From NCBI RefSeq assembly GCF_000744375.1, contig NZ_JQLU01000005.1, positions 1,984,001 to 2,048,000 on the forward strand: a stretch of 64,000 bases of DNA. Direction: 5' to 3'. The DNA comes from Carnobacterium gallinarum DSM 4847. GTDB lineage: Bacteria; Bacillota; Bacilli; Lactobacillales; Carnobacteriaceae. Numbering within the stretch: the first letter of the stretch is position 1; each line of letters starts with the position of its first letter. Below the pieces are notes generated by a model. That model made no database searches. It was not told where the DNA came from and worked only from the letters and a program-made list of their open reading frames with translations. The translations under genes were made by a program, and so were the position numbers. Positions 52,812 through 60,776 of the stretch are shown piece after piece.

Positions 52812-53060
52812 TTTTATGGAATAGATGATATGTATGACAATTTACAAAAAAATATTGATTTTTCAGATGAATTACTTGAAGTTGGTTTTCTTCCAATAGC
52901 TGACGATTCAGGAGGGAATCAACTATGTATCGGCATATCTGAAAAGCATTATGGAGAAATTTATTTTTGGTAACATGAGCTTGGAAATGAAAATGAGTTA
53001 GAAAATCTATTTTATGTTTCTGATAGTTTCATTAATTTTCTGAACAGCTTGCATGATTAA
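52812..53060 (+). pseudogene. Broken SUKH immunity gene
   Basis: Frame reads FYGIDDMYDNLQKNIDF, FLPIADDSGGNQLCIGISEKHYGEIYFW, then TAA at 52971-52973 where the family has Asp, and continues HELGNENELENLFYV to a stop at 53058. N-terminal third missing. A distinct SUKH from the one at 46763. Confidence 0.8.
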
Positions 53061-53159
53061 TAAAATAGTTCTTAAGACCTAACTGGTTTTGAGAGCTTAT
53101 TTTAGGTTATTTTTATAGAATATAAATTAAAATCATCAAAATAATAAAAAGGCGTGTAA

Positions 53160-53188
53160 TTGTAGTAGTAGTTGTGATAATATATATA
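53160..53188 (+). promoter_or_regulatory. Promoter of the second toxin operon
   Basis: TTGTAG, 17 bp, TATATA in an AT run, about 30 bp before an AAAAGGAGAG site. Confidence 0.4.
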
Positions 53189-53216
53189 TATAGTTATTTT
53201 AAAAGGAGAGAAGAGT

Positions 53217-53618
53217 ATGTATTTTCAAACAGTGGAATACAAAGAAAAACGAGATGCGTATGAATCCTTAGAAACAAAGCTAGCAACTCGATTTGATAAC
53301 CAAACGAACTATTTAAAAGCGATTCAATCAATGGTTAGTAACGTGAATAAAATGAACTTTTCGGCAGAGTCTGAGGGTCTTCCTAATCAAGATTCAGTCG
53401 ATAAATTTATGGAATTAAATGGAGAGCTTTCGAGTTTAGTTGATGTCCAGCATCGACAAGCTGAGTCACTTTACTATGCTTCTACAGTAGCGAGAGAGAA
53501 ATATGAAGAATACAGTGGGCTTTATCAGGCAGAAAAGAAACGTGAAGAAGACTATAATGCAGAAGAAGCGAGAAAAGCAGAAGAGAAAAAGCGTGAGGAA
53601 CGTGAAAAAATGAACTAA
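53217..53618 (+). CDS. Helical T7SS accessory protein (133 aa)
   Basis: All-helical protein starting MYFQTVEYKEKRDAYESLE, with a Lys/Glu/Arg coiled-coil tail. Size and position recall the DUF5082 (YwqH-like) proteins that open Bacillus LXG operons. First gene of a five-gene unit ending in a toxin. Probably a cytosolic targeting partner of the toxin at 54983. Confidence 0.6.
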   Translation: MYFQTVEYKEKRDAYESLETKLATRFDNQTNYLKAIQSMVSNVNKMNFSAESEGLPNQDSVDKFMELNGELSSLVDVQHRQAESLYYASTVAREKYEEYSGLYQAEKKREEDYNAEEARKAEEKKREEREKMN

Positions 53619-53641
53619 AACAGATTCGGAAAGGAGAACAG

Positions 53642-53947
53642 ATGAGTGATGTAAGAATTAAAGGAGGGGCATTAGCTGATGCAATTGCTACTTCTAAAGA
53701 GTTAAAAGAAGCCTTGCACCAATCTTTGAAAACGATTCATACCTTAGAAGGCATTTCATCAGGGTCCGATCGTACCTGGACTGGAGAGTCAAAATCTATC
53801 TATTTAATGTACCTAAACATTTTATTGAAAAGCCATCAAAAGCTCGAAGAGATTGTCAAGGTTCAAGATAAAGCCTTGCGAGCGTTGAAGAAGGATAGTG
53901 CCAGCATGGATAAAGGTGCCACTATGGCGATGATTCGATCAATTTGA
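53642..53947 (+). CDS. WXG100-like helical protein (101 aa)
   Basis: Helix, turn, helix with SGSDRTWTGESKSIYLMYL, where WTG occupies the WXG turn. About 100 residues, the length of WXG100 secretion partners. Between the 133-aa helical protein and the 225-aa protein. Likely co-secreted with or docking for the toxin of this operon. AAAGGAG site. Confidence 0.68.
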   Translation: MSDVRIKGGALADAIATSKELKEALHQSLKTIHTLEGISSGSDRTWTGESKSIYLMYLNILLKSHQKLEEIVKVQDKALRALKKDSASMDKGATMAMIRSI

Positions 53948-53987
53948 TGCGTTTATAAAATAACAAACGTGATCAAGGAGGGGAAAG

Positions 53988-54665
53988 ATGAAAAAAGATG
54001 TTTTTTCAGCACAAGAAGTATATGTGCTGATGGATATTTTAGGGGGAACTGAGTTATTTGGGTTCCCAGAACTGTATTTAGTTGGTTTAACGGCACTAGA
54101 AAGTAGTGAAGTCGGGGTTGAAAGACTACAAAAGAAACAGATCGTTACGAAAGAAAACCAGTTAACCTCTATTGGAATGACTCTATTGAAAATTTTAGAA
54201 CGTTATTGTGAAAGTGAAACGTATGTGATGGTTGAAAATCATTTCCTCGTTCCAGATGAAAAAGAAACGATTTGTCTAGAAAAAGTACAAGAAGGCTATC
54301 GACTCTCTGTTTTACCAGGGAAAGCGTTATTAGAAAAGTTGTACCATGAGTATGAGCTAGTTCGACGAGAAGCAACTGAGGAAGAATTGACATTTAAGAA
54401 GCAACGCCTGCGTCGTTCAGAGTTGAGACAATTAGGTTTAGAAGAAGCAGAATTTCAAGTAGCTCCTCTTTCTATCGGGAAAGTTAGTCCGACAGAATCT
54501 GGAATCAGCAAAGAAGAATGGGTCTTTTTTGAGTTAGAAAATCAACTGTACGCTGTCTCTCCTTCCGAAGAATATGTGTATAAAATGAGTCACTATTGGT
54601 TGACTCACTGGTTGGTAGAAGAATTAAAGGTACCCTATGAATTGCCAGAAGGAGTGACAGCCTAA
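53988..54665 (+). CDS. EspG/DUF5081-like T7SS chaperone (225 aa)
   Basis: Mixed alpha/beta protein with FSAQEVYVLMDILGGTELFGFPEL at the start and VVFFELENQLYAVSPSEEYVYKM-like strands near the end. The layout resembles DUF5081/EspG-like factors that bind WXG-type substrates before secretion. It overlaps the next gene by one base. The name is an inference from context and fold pattern. Confidence 0.5.
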   Translation: MKKDVFSAQEVYVLMDILGGTELFGFPELYLVGLTALESSEVGVERLQKKQIVTKENQLTSIGMTLLKILERYCESETYVMVENHFLVPDEKETICLEKVQEGYRLSVLPGKALLEKLYHEYELVRREATEEELTFKKQRLRRSELRQLGLEEAEFQVAPLSIGKVSPTESGISKEEWVFFELENQLYAVSPSEEYVYKMSHYWLTHWLVEELKVPYELPEGVTA

Positions 54666-54982
54666 TGGGGAAAATTCAAGTTAATCCAGATGAATTAGCC
54701 GATATTCAAACCTTCTTAAAAAAAGCAGTGACGCAGTTAGAAGTTGCCTATAAAGCCGCAGAGAAATTAGAGCAGATTGATTTTTATGAAGCAGGGGATG
54801 CCATGGGACAGATTGGCATGTATCCAGTGTTAACACAGCACGTTGCAGGTTTGTTGGGACATTATCAACGAGTAGACGAGTATGTGAAATTTACAGGAGA
54901 GACCTTTGTGGAGCTGGATGAAAGTTTAGGAAGAGGAATCGACGAACCAGGGGAAAAAGTTCCTGGTGGGAGGATTTTATAG
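54665..54982 (+). CDS. Helical T7SS adaptor protein (105 aa)
   Basis: Two-helix protein, GKIQVNPDELADIQTFLKKAVTQLEVAYKAAEKL then FYEAGDAMGQIGMYPVLTQHVAGLLG, with a short Gly/Pro tail. Overlaps its upstream neighbour by one base and touches the toxin ATG directly. WXG100-like shape without a clear WXG. Likely dedicated partner of the toxin N-terminus. Confidence 0.6.
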   Translation: MGKIQVNPDELADIQTFLKKAVTQLEVAYKAAEKLEQIDFYEAGDAMGQIGMYPVLTQHVAGLLGHYQRVDEYVKFTGETFVELDESLGRGIDEPGEKVPGGRIL

Positions 54983-56143
54983 ATGGATGTGGGGTATAAT
55001 GAAGAAGACTGGTTGAATAAAATCCAAGCCACTCAATGGTTAGGCTCAGATGGTGCCAATGAAGAAGGCTTGTCTGTGGTTGAATTACTAAAGAAAGCGG
55101 CGAGAGAGATTGAGAAAGCCGAGGATGACATTGCGAGATATGACAAAGATTACGTCATCCGTTTAGATGTGCGCCAGTACCCAAGTCAGTACGATGTTTG
55201 GGGTGAAAAAATGTACTGGCTGCAGCAAGCTGTGACGAAGATTCCAGATGAATTGTCTAGTAGTATAGATTATCCTTTTTTACAAAGCATGGATCAATTT
55301 GTGGAAAAGCTCAGTCATTTTGATATTGCATCTGAAACGACACCGGCTAAAGTAGCGATTCCCAACCCGAATTATTCAGCAGATGGAATGGATCGAAATG
55401 GATCGCTTCAACAGGTTAGCTTAACGGATTTAATGTACCGAAAAAGCCCACTGACAACGTACATGAAGGCTGAGTATCTTGCACTCCAACAAGAGTCGGG
55501 TGTAGGATGTACGTATGAGGAATATGAAGCGTTGGCCTTTGCGAGTACAGCGTTTGAGTACACGTCTTTCAATGAAAAGAAAACAAATTTAGTAGTCAAT
55601 ACCGTGGTAAATGGAGCGGTATTGGCTATCGGAGCGGCATTGCCATGGAAAATAGCGATGGGATTAGGTTTGGTTTCAGGTAGTGTGAACAGTTATGAAT
55701 CAATCTCTGGAAACACGATTGGTGGCCGAAAGTTAAGCGGAAAAGAGCGCATTTTGCGTGGAGTATTTGGCACATTGGATCTTGCATTAGCGGGGTATAG
55801 TGGTGTGAAAGGGTTTAGGAATAGAGGGAGTAAGGTTCCTGAAATTCCTGAGAAAGCTGGTGGAGCTAACCTTAACAAATTAAAACCTAATGAAATTAAT
55901 AATATGTCGTTAGATGAATTAAGGAATAGTATCCCCGATGATTGGCAAATTTTTGAAAATAATGGTCGTGTTCACATTAAAGATTCTTTTGGTACTGATA
56001 GAGTTAAAATTGATCCACCTGATAAAGTAACTAACTATGATCATATGCATATTTTTGATGCTGATAGAAATCCATTAGATATAAATGGAAATATAATAAA
56101 TAGAAAAAGTCCAGATGCTCATATTCCTTGGACAAAGAAATAG
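54983..56143 (+). CDS. Polymorphic toxin with non-LXG N-terminus and C-terminal toxin-24-like domain
   Basis: 386 residues. N-terminal helical region (about 1-200; MDVGYNEEDWLNKIQATQW) is not LXG. A pretoxin region (about 200-285) has NLVVNTVVNGAVLAIGAALP, SGSVNSYESISGN and GKERILRGVFGTLDLALAGYSG, like PT-TG linkers. The tip (about 300-386) with FGTDRVKIDPPDKVTNYDHMH and SPDAHIPW resembles polymorphic toxin type 24. Probably delivered by the T7SS through its own helper genes upstream. Its pretoxin DNA is copied in the truncated modules at 57432 and 58645. Confidence 0.75.
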   Translation: MDVGYNEEDWLNKIQATQWLGSDGANEEGLSVVELLKKAAREIEKAEDDIARYDKDYVIRLDVRQYPSQYDVWGEKMYWLQQAVTKIPDELSSSIDYPFLQSMDQFVEKLSHFDIASETTPAKVAIPNPNYSADGMDRNGSLQQVSLTDLMYRKSPLTTYMKAEYLALQQESGVGCTYEEYEALAFASTAFEYTSFNEKKTNLVVNTVVNGAVLAIGAALPWKIAMGLGLVSGSVNSYESISGNTIGGRKLSGKERILRGVFGTLDLALAGYSGVKGFRNRGSKVPEIPEKAGGANLNKLKPNEINNMSLDELRNSIPDDWQIFENNGRVHIKDSFGTDRVKIDPPDKVTNYDHMHIFDADRNPLDINGNIINRKSPDAHIPWTKK

Positions 56144-56152
56144 GAGGAAATA

Positions 56153-56545
56153 ATGAATATTCAATTGCTAGAGGAAGAAATAGAAAAAACCGAATATTGG
56201 GATATGACAATACTAGATGTTCAAATTAAATATTTCGGAGATGAAGTAGATATTTTTATAGAAGATGATGATAAAACCTGTTGGAAAATTAGTTTTATTT
56301 CTTGCTACAAAGTTGGCTATGAAACAGATGTGAATTGGAGAATGATACGTAATGTAAAAGATATGAAATGGAAACAGTTAGGATATTATGGACAAGATAT
56401 CTCTTTAAAAAAGTATGAAGAAAATGAAAATTTTGTACACTGTTCCCTAGATTTGTCAATCATGTCCATGGAAATAATTTGTAAAGATATCTCTGTTGAA
56501 AAAATAGGCATGGAAGATGTTTCATTTTTTTGGGAAGAAAAATAA
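56153..56545 (+). CDS. Putative immunity protein of the second toxin
   Basis: 130 residues, acidic beta-rich protein: DMTILDVQIKYFGDEVDIFI, CWKISFISCYKVGYETDVNWR and QLGYYGQDIS. It follows the toxin stop by nine bases with AGGAGG. Similar small proteins (YxiG-like look) are annotated beside toxins, but I cannot name the family with confidence. Confidence 0.65.
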   Translation: MNIQLLEEEIEKTEYWDMTILDVQIKYFGDEVDIFIEDDDKTCWKISFISCYKVGYETDVNWRMIRNVKDMKWKQLGYYGQDISLKKYEENENFVHCSLDLSIMSMEIICKDISVEKIGMEDVSFFWEEK

Positions 56546-56626
56546 ATTCTGAATACTAGGATAAATATTTAAACCATGCTATTTTGCAAGATTCTGAGGG
56601 TGAAATAAAAAAGGTTTGAAAGAACA

Positions 56627-56751
56627 AATTCAAATGCTAAAGCAAACGGTGGGCATGTCATGCTGAAAAAGCTCGAGGAACAAGTCAAGGTGCTAGCTAT
56701 TTCGTGAGTTCCTCGGGCACTAACAAACAGACATGTCCAATAAAGAAAGTC
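56627..56751 (+). pseudogene. Frameshifted toxin-tip remnant
   Basis: One frame reads NSNAKANGGHV and the next CHAEKARGTSQGASYF then VSSSGTNKQTCP. The two join at a frameshift near 56653. A HAE followed later by a CP pair hints at a deaminase-type tip, but the fragment is too short to assign. No immunity gene beside it. Confidence 0.35.
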
Positions 56752-56823
56752 AATAGCGACGTTAGGAGAGTTTAGCGGTCTATTGACTTTCTTTATAGTA
56801 TTTTACGGATTAGAAGAGTTATT
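56741..56823 (+). repeat. Module-boundary hairpin repeat
   Basis: AAAGAAAGTCAATAG pairs with CTATTGACTTTCTTT around a loop holding GCGACGTTAGGAGAG, followed by TTTTACGGATTAGAAGAG. Nearly identical copy at 59913-60000. The hairpin can act as a terminator. Confidence 0.85.
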
Positions 56824-56859
56824 CTTATCCTTTTCTTTTTCTTTCGCTTCTTTTAGAAA

Positions 56860-57177
56860 TTATTTTATGACAAATACCTTCATTGCTTCCATTTCGTCCT
56901 CTGTCATATTGAATTTCTCTTTTCCAGCTTCAAAAATAGTGTCCATGTTTTGCATTAATGAACTTGATAATTATTTTGCTTCTTCTTTACTTAAATTTTG
57001 TATATCCTCTTTGGAGGTATCCAAAAGATTAATATCTGAATTACCAAGAAGATAATCAACTGTGGTGTTCAGCTCTGTCGCAAGTTCTACAATCTTATCT
57101 AGTTCAAGCTCTCTCTTTCCGTTTTCCCAATTGGTATAAATCACTCTATTCAACCTTATATTTTCTTGCGATTCAAC
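56860..57177 (-). pseudogene. Truncated XRE-family regulator
   Basis: Minus frame NRVIYTNWENGKREL, ELDKIVELATELNTTVDYLLGNSD is the second half of a Cro/CI helix-turn-helix. The first helices are missing or degraded, and a frameshift separates a C-terminal part MQNMDTIFEAGKEKF. A dead phage- or element-type regulator. Confidence 0.7.
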
Positions 57178-57191
57178 AAATCTACCTTACG

Positions 57192-57374
57192 AATAAGGGA
57201 GAGCCACGAAACATAGTGTATCGGGCTTATTTCGAGAGCAAGCTTTTAGAAGGAAAGACAAAAATCCAAGCATTAATTTGTATTATGCGGAAATTAATTC
57301 GTGTGATATATGTGATGATTAAGAAAAAAATAGTGTACCAATTGCCTAAAATTGAAGTAAAAGTCGCTAGTTAA
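57192..57374 (+). mobile_element. IS110-family transposase remnant
   Basis: A 60-codon open frame reads NKGEPRNIVYRAYFESKLLEG, KTKIQALICIMRKLIRVIYVM and stops. This is the C-terminus of IS110-type transposases. No start; the rest is lost. Confidence 0.72.
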
Positions 57375-57378
57375 GAAA

Positions 57379-57421
57379 AGTGTGCTAAACTGTTGGTATA
57401 AAAGCATTTTAGCACATTTAT
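57379..57421 (+). terminator. Intrinsic terminator-like hairpin
   Basis: TGTGCTAAA pairs with TTTAGCACA across a 20-base loop, followed by TTTATT. Confidence 0.5.
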
Positions 57422-57431
57422 TCTAAAGCAG

Positions 57432-57839
57432 GTTTCCCGCCCCGAGAAAGCCAGTGGGGCTGATATTCCAAAGAACTCAAAAAATAGTGCCCAATATCAA
57501 AAGTATAAAAATGAGTTAATGAAAGGTGATATACTCGAAAACTCAAAACCTATTATATCTGGTTCTGATTTAAAAGACCCTAAGGTAGTTTCTGAACTTA
57601 CTAAGGATAGAAGTTCCGTGTCAGACTGGGCGAAAATGGAGTCAACATATAGTTATGAAACGTCAATGGGGAAAGGAAAGATTCACTATTATCAGAATTT
57701 AAAAACTGGTAAAATTAGTTTTTATGATGTGAAAATGAAAGTACCCATTCCTAAAGACCTTAAAATTAGGAATGGGCTTACTGATGATTTTTGGATTATA
57801 GACTTAGATAATAATTTTATACCAAAGGGGGTTAGATAA
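57432..57839 (+). pseudogene. Truncated toxin copy of the second type (orphan module 5)
   Basis: Begins at VSRPEKASGAD, matching the VPEIPEKAGGA junction of the second toxin, with no upstream part. The tip reads QYQKYKNELMKGDILENS ... SDLKDPKVVSELTKDRSSVSDW ... KGKIHYYQNLKTGKISFYDVKMKVP. Class unknown. An internal ATG at 57519 gives 106 codons. The immunity gene follows at one base. Confidence 0.65.
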
Positions 57840-57840
57840 T

Positions 57841-58440
57841 ATGATTGTAAAAGTAATTTCTAACAAAGCAAATAGAGATATTACTATTAATAAACTCTAT
57901 CCAGTTCTTATAAAAAAAGAAAATGAAATTAGAATAGTTGATGATTTTGGAGGATTATCAATATATGAACTTAAAGATTTTCAGGTTTACAAAGAAAATA
58001 TTAGTTCGTACATTAAAGATATGACTTCATTAGTTTATGAGTTAGTTGATTATCCCGCTTTTTTAGAAAATTATTATAATGACGACAAAAAAGCTAGAAA
58101 TGATGTAGATAAGAGCCGATTAAACATCTTTAAAGAGGATTTAAATGAAGATGAGCTTATTGAATTAATTACATCAGAAGATTATTCAAGCTATGAAAAA
58201 ATTATATTTATTGAAGTGGTAGAAAATAAAATAAATGACAATTCAGTCAAATTATTAGCTAAATATTTTCAAAATAATCACAATATAGAATCAGAAATGT
58301 TGTTGTCTATTTGTAAACTTCTATCTAAGTATAAAAACCAAGAAGTTTATGATTTATTTTTAAATTTTATTAGCGATGATACAATTAATAATAATTTTAT
58401 GCAAAATATAATTATTGAGTATTTCAACAATTATAATTAA
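57841..58440 (+). CDS. Putative immunity protein of orphan module 5
   Basis: 199 residues: an N-terminal SH3-like part (IVKVISNKANRDITINKLYPVLI ... VDDFGGLSIYELKDFQVYK) and a helical C-terminal half. Starts immediately after the toxin stop, with GGGGG in the toxin's last codons as ribosome site. No family recognised. Intact. Confidence 0.62.
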   Translation: MIVKVISNKANRDITINKLYPVLIKKENEIRIVDDFGGLSIYELKDFQVYKENISSYIKDMTSLVYELVDYPAFLENYYNDDKKARNDVDKSRLNIFKEDLNEDELIELITSEDYSSYEKIIFIEVVENKINDNSVKLLAKYFQNNHNIESEMLLSICKLLSKYKNQEVYDLFLNFISDDTINNNFMQNIIIEYFNNYN

Positions 58441-58605
58441 AAAAGGCACTTTACCATTTGATTGGAATCGAGCGGTAAAGCCTTGACTTAGTAAGAATGC
58501 ACTCACTAATCAAGTTGCCAATAGCGAACAAAAGCTAGCTGTATTCATTGTAAAAAAACTCATGATTTAAAAAGAAACGATTCAACTTTATCGTTTCTTT
58601 TTCTA
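58441..58605 (+). terminator. Two hairpins between modules 5 and 6
   Basis: AAGGC-AC-TTTACC pairs with GGTAAA-GCCTT (58444-58486), and AAAAGAAACGAT pairs with ATCGTTTCTTTTTC (58569-58605). The second is a good intrinsic terminator. Confidence 0.65.
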
Positions 58606-58644
58606 CTCTTATAGCTCAATTTATAGCCCCTAGAAAGACAAGGC

Positions 58645-59399
58645 TGCTCCAACAAGAGTCGGGTATCGGATGCACGTATGAAGAATATGAAGCGTTAGCC
58701 TTTGCGAGTACAGCCTTTGAGTATACATCTTTCAATGAGAAGAAAACAAATTTGGTAGTCAATACCGTGGTAAATGGAGCGGTATTGGCCATCGGAGCGG
58801 CATTGCCATGGAAGATAGCGATGGTATTAGGCTTGGTATCAGGCAGTGTGAACAGTTATGAAGCAATCTCAGGAAACACAATTGGTGGCCGAGAGTTAAG
58901 CGGAAAAGAACGCATTATGCGTGGAGTATTTGGTGCATTGGATCTTGCACTAGCAGGGTATAGTGGTGTGAAAGGGTTTAGGAATAGAGGGAGTAAGGTT
59001 CCTGAAGTTCTTGAGAAAGCTAGTGGGGCTGGAAAACTAAAAAATCCAGAGATAGGAAATAAACTTGACTATCTTTTCGGAAAAGCCAAGGGAAATAAAC
59101 ACAACATTCAAAGGTCACAAACTATGCAAAGTGAGTTAAGTAAGATTGGTATTTATGATACGCCAAGTAGCAGAGAACTTTTGAATAATCATTTGAAAAA
59201 TGTAGTGAATGATTCTTCAAATATTTTAAAAATAGAATCTAGGAGCTATATAGCTAAGGAGTTACCTGGTACACCAACAGTAAATTATACAGCTACTGTA
59301 AGAGAGAGCTTTTTAAAAGGTCCTAACGGAGGCGTAAAAATAGAATCTGTTTGGGATGGAGATAGACTACTAACGATAATTGTTAAAGGTGGGAAATAA
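58645..59399 (+). pseudogene. 5'-truncated toxin copy of the second type (orphan module 6)
   Basis: Starts within LLQQESGIGCTYEEYEAL, equal to about residue 168 of the second toxin, and is almost identical to it until VPEVLEKASGAG. New tip: PEIGNKLDYLFGKAKGNKHNI, QRSQTMQSELSKIGIYDTP, VRESFLKGPNGGVKIESVWDG. That tip is common in Firmicute and CDI toxins but I cannot name its activity. Only a TTG gives a start (58752). Immunity gene overlaps the stop. Confidence 0.68.
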
Positions 59400-59900
59400 A
59401 TGAATTCTTTTGAGAAAAAATCTTATGAATCAGCGGTTGAACTAGAACAAAGCTTAGATGAAAATTCTTTTTTATTCAGTGAAGAAATTTCTGAAAGTAA
59501 CAAATTCATAAAATTTAGTAATAATTTGGTTGACATAGGATTTATTTACTATGATGTAGGTTTGGAGCCCCAGATAAAGTTGTTAACTTTATCAAATAAT
59601 ATATTCGTAGGAATAAACAGCATTTATGCTTGTCTAGACTATACCACTAAGACTGTATTGTTTGAAGAAAAATTGCCTTCTCTGTTATATGAAATAATGA
59701 TAGATTCAGATTCTAAATATATTGTATTCATTTGTGAATTAGATGTATTTGTTTATGAAAATGGCGGTTCTTTATTATGGAGTATGGGATTTAGAAATGT
59801 AATCGAAGATTACTACTTAGAGGGAACAGAATCCATTGTTATTGAATGTGATGATGGTGATAAAACAACATTTTCTCTAGAGTCAGGAAGGGCAGAATAA
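59400..59900 (+). CDS. Putative immunity protein of orphan module 6
   Basis: 166 residues, acidic and beta-rich, reading like a small propeller-type protein (FVGINSIYACLDYTTKTVLFEEKLP ... KYIVFICELDVFVYENGG). ATG lies at the toxin stop (AAATAAATG) with GGTGGG upstream. No family recognised. Intact. Confidence 0.62.
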   Translation: MNSFEKKSYESAVELEQSLDENSFLFSEEISESNKFIKFSNNLVDIGFIYYDVGLEPQIKLLTLSNNIFVGINSIYACLDYTTKTVLFEEKLPSLLYEIMIDSDSKYIVFICELDVFVYENGGSLLWSMGFRNVIEDYYLEGTESIVIECDDGDKTTFSLESGRAE

Positions 59901-59912
59901 AAAGCACATGCC

Positions 59913-60000
59913 CCAATAAAGAAAGTCAATAGCGACGTTAGGAGAGCTTAGCGGTCTATTGACTTTCTTTATAGTGTTTTACGGATTAGAAGAGTCATTT
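59913..60000 (+). repeat. Module-boundary hairpin repeat, second copy
   Basis: The same hairpin and GTTTTACGGATTAGAAGAG tail as at 56741-56823, with one or two base differences. Confidence 0.85.
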
Positions 60001-60018
60001 ATAACTTAATTTCCAGAT

Positions 60019-60362
60019 GTGGATAACTATAATTGGAATGACGGATTTGAAATTCCTAAAGAAGTAATTGAGAATGAAATTTGTGATTTAAGTACGGCGT
60101 TGTTAACTTTTTATTTAGCTGACGGATACAGACTATTAGAAGACAGAAATTCCTTTGGAAATAAAGATTTACCTCAATGGGGAGCATTTATTAAGGATTT
60201 ATTTGATCGTATTCAATCGAATAAATTTAATGAAAGTAGAATAAAATATAAGCCGGAATTAAACAAAGTACAAAAATATAAACTCATGAAGTCAAATCCT
60301 GATGTACTCTCTGTTTTTTTGAAGGTATTGATGGAGAGTTGGTAGATACTAATGTTGAATAA
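60019..60362 (+). pseudogene. Broken second copy of the DUF4274-like immunity gene
   Basis: From DNYNWNDGFEIPKEV on it repeats the immunity gene at 46249-46704 almost base for base, but the first 40 codons are missing. Loss of one T from a run of eight at 60314-60320 shifts the frame so the end reads LKVLMESW instead of FEGIDGEL. Confidence 0.88.
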
Positions 60363-60382
60363 AGGAAATAAAATCGAACAAT

Positions 60383-60514
60383 TCTACAGAAAAGTTAGCA
60401 GTAGCTATAGAAAAAATAGTTTTTGATTCATTCGGAGCAAAGATTATTAATGTATCTAAAGAGGTATATATTTCTTTAGTCGATAACAGTTTAAAAAATA
60501 AATATGACAACTAG
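60383..60514 (+). pseudogene. Unidentified C-terminal remnant
   Basis: Frame reads STEKLAVAIEKIVFDSFGAKI then INVSKEVYISLVDNSLKNKYDN-stop without a start. Possibly the end of an immunity gene. Last recognisable part of the island. Confidence 0.35.
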
Positions 60515-60562
60515 AGACAATCGTTCAAACTTAGTTTTTTTCATTGAAATAAGTCGAATCAC

Positions 60563-60658
60563 AGCTATCTATAAAAGCTAGTTATCTTATAGAGATAGCT
60601 GTTTTTTTTGTTTTTAATTTCTTTATAGGAAATCATTGATCCTATAAAGAAATTTTTT
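60563..60658. terminator. Tandem intrinsic terminators closing the island
   Basis: CAGCTATCT with AGATAGCTG plus eight T (60562-60608), and TTTCTTTATAGGA with TCCTATAAAGAAA plus T run (60618-60658). Together they insulate the kdg operon. Confidence 0.85.
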
Positions 60659-60679
60659 CTTGAAATATGACTTTTTCAC

Positions 60680-60756
60680 TTGAATAATTTAATGGCTAAT
60701 GTATAATAAGGGTGTGAAGTTTCTTAATAGAAAATGATATTTCCTATTTGGAAATA
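60680..60756 (+). promoter_or_regulatory. kdg operon promoter and IclR-type operator
   Basis: TTGAAT (60680), 16 bp, TATAAT (60702). Downstream of the start site lies a perfect inverted repeat TATTTCC-TATTT-GGAAATA (60738-60756), placed to block elongation. A similar repeat covers the promoter of the IclR gene at 42446-42462. Confidence 0.7.
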
Positions 60757-60776
60757 AAAGAATGAGGAGGTTGAAA

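Noticed and set aside
52791-53060. Functional SUKH gene
   Set aside because: N-terminal third absent and an in-frame TAA at 52971-52973.
56783-57055. 90-codon + ORF rich in Phe and Ser
   Set aside because: Antisense of the XRE pseudogene and its AT-rich tail; no ribosome site or motif.
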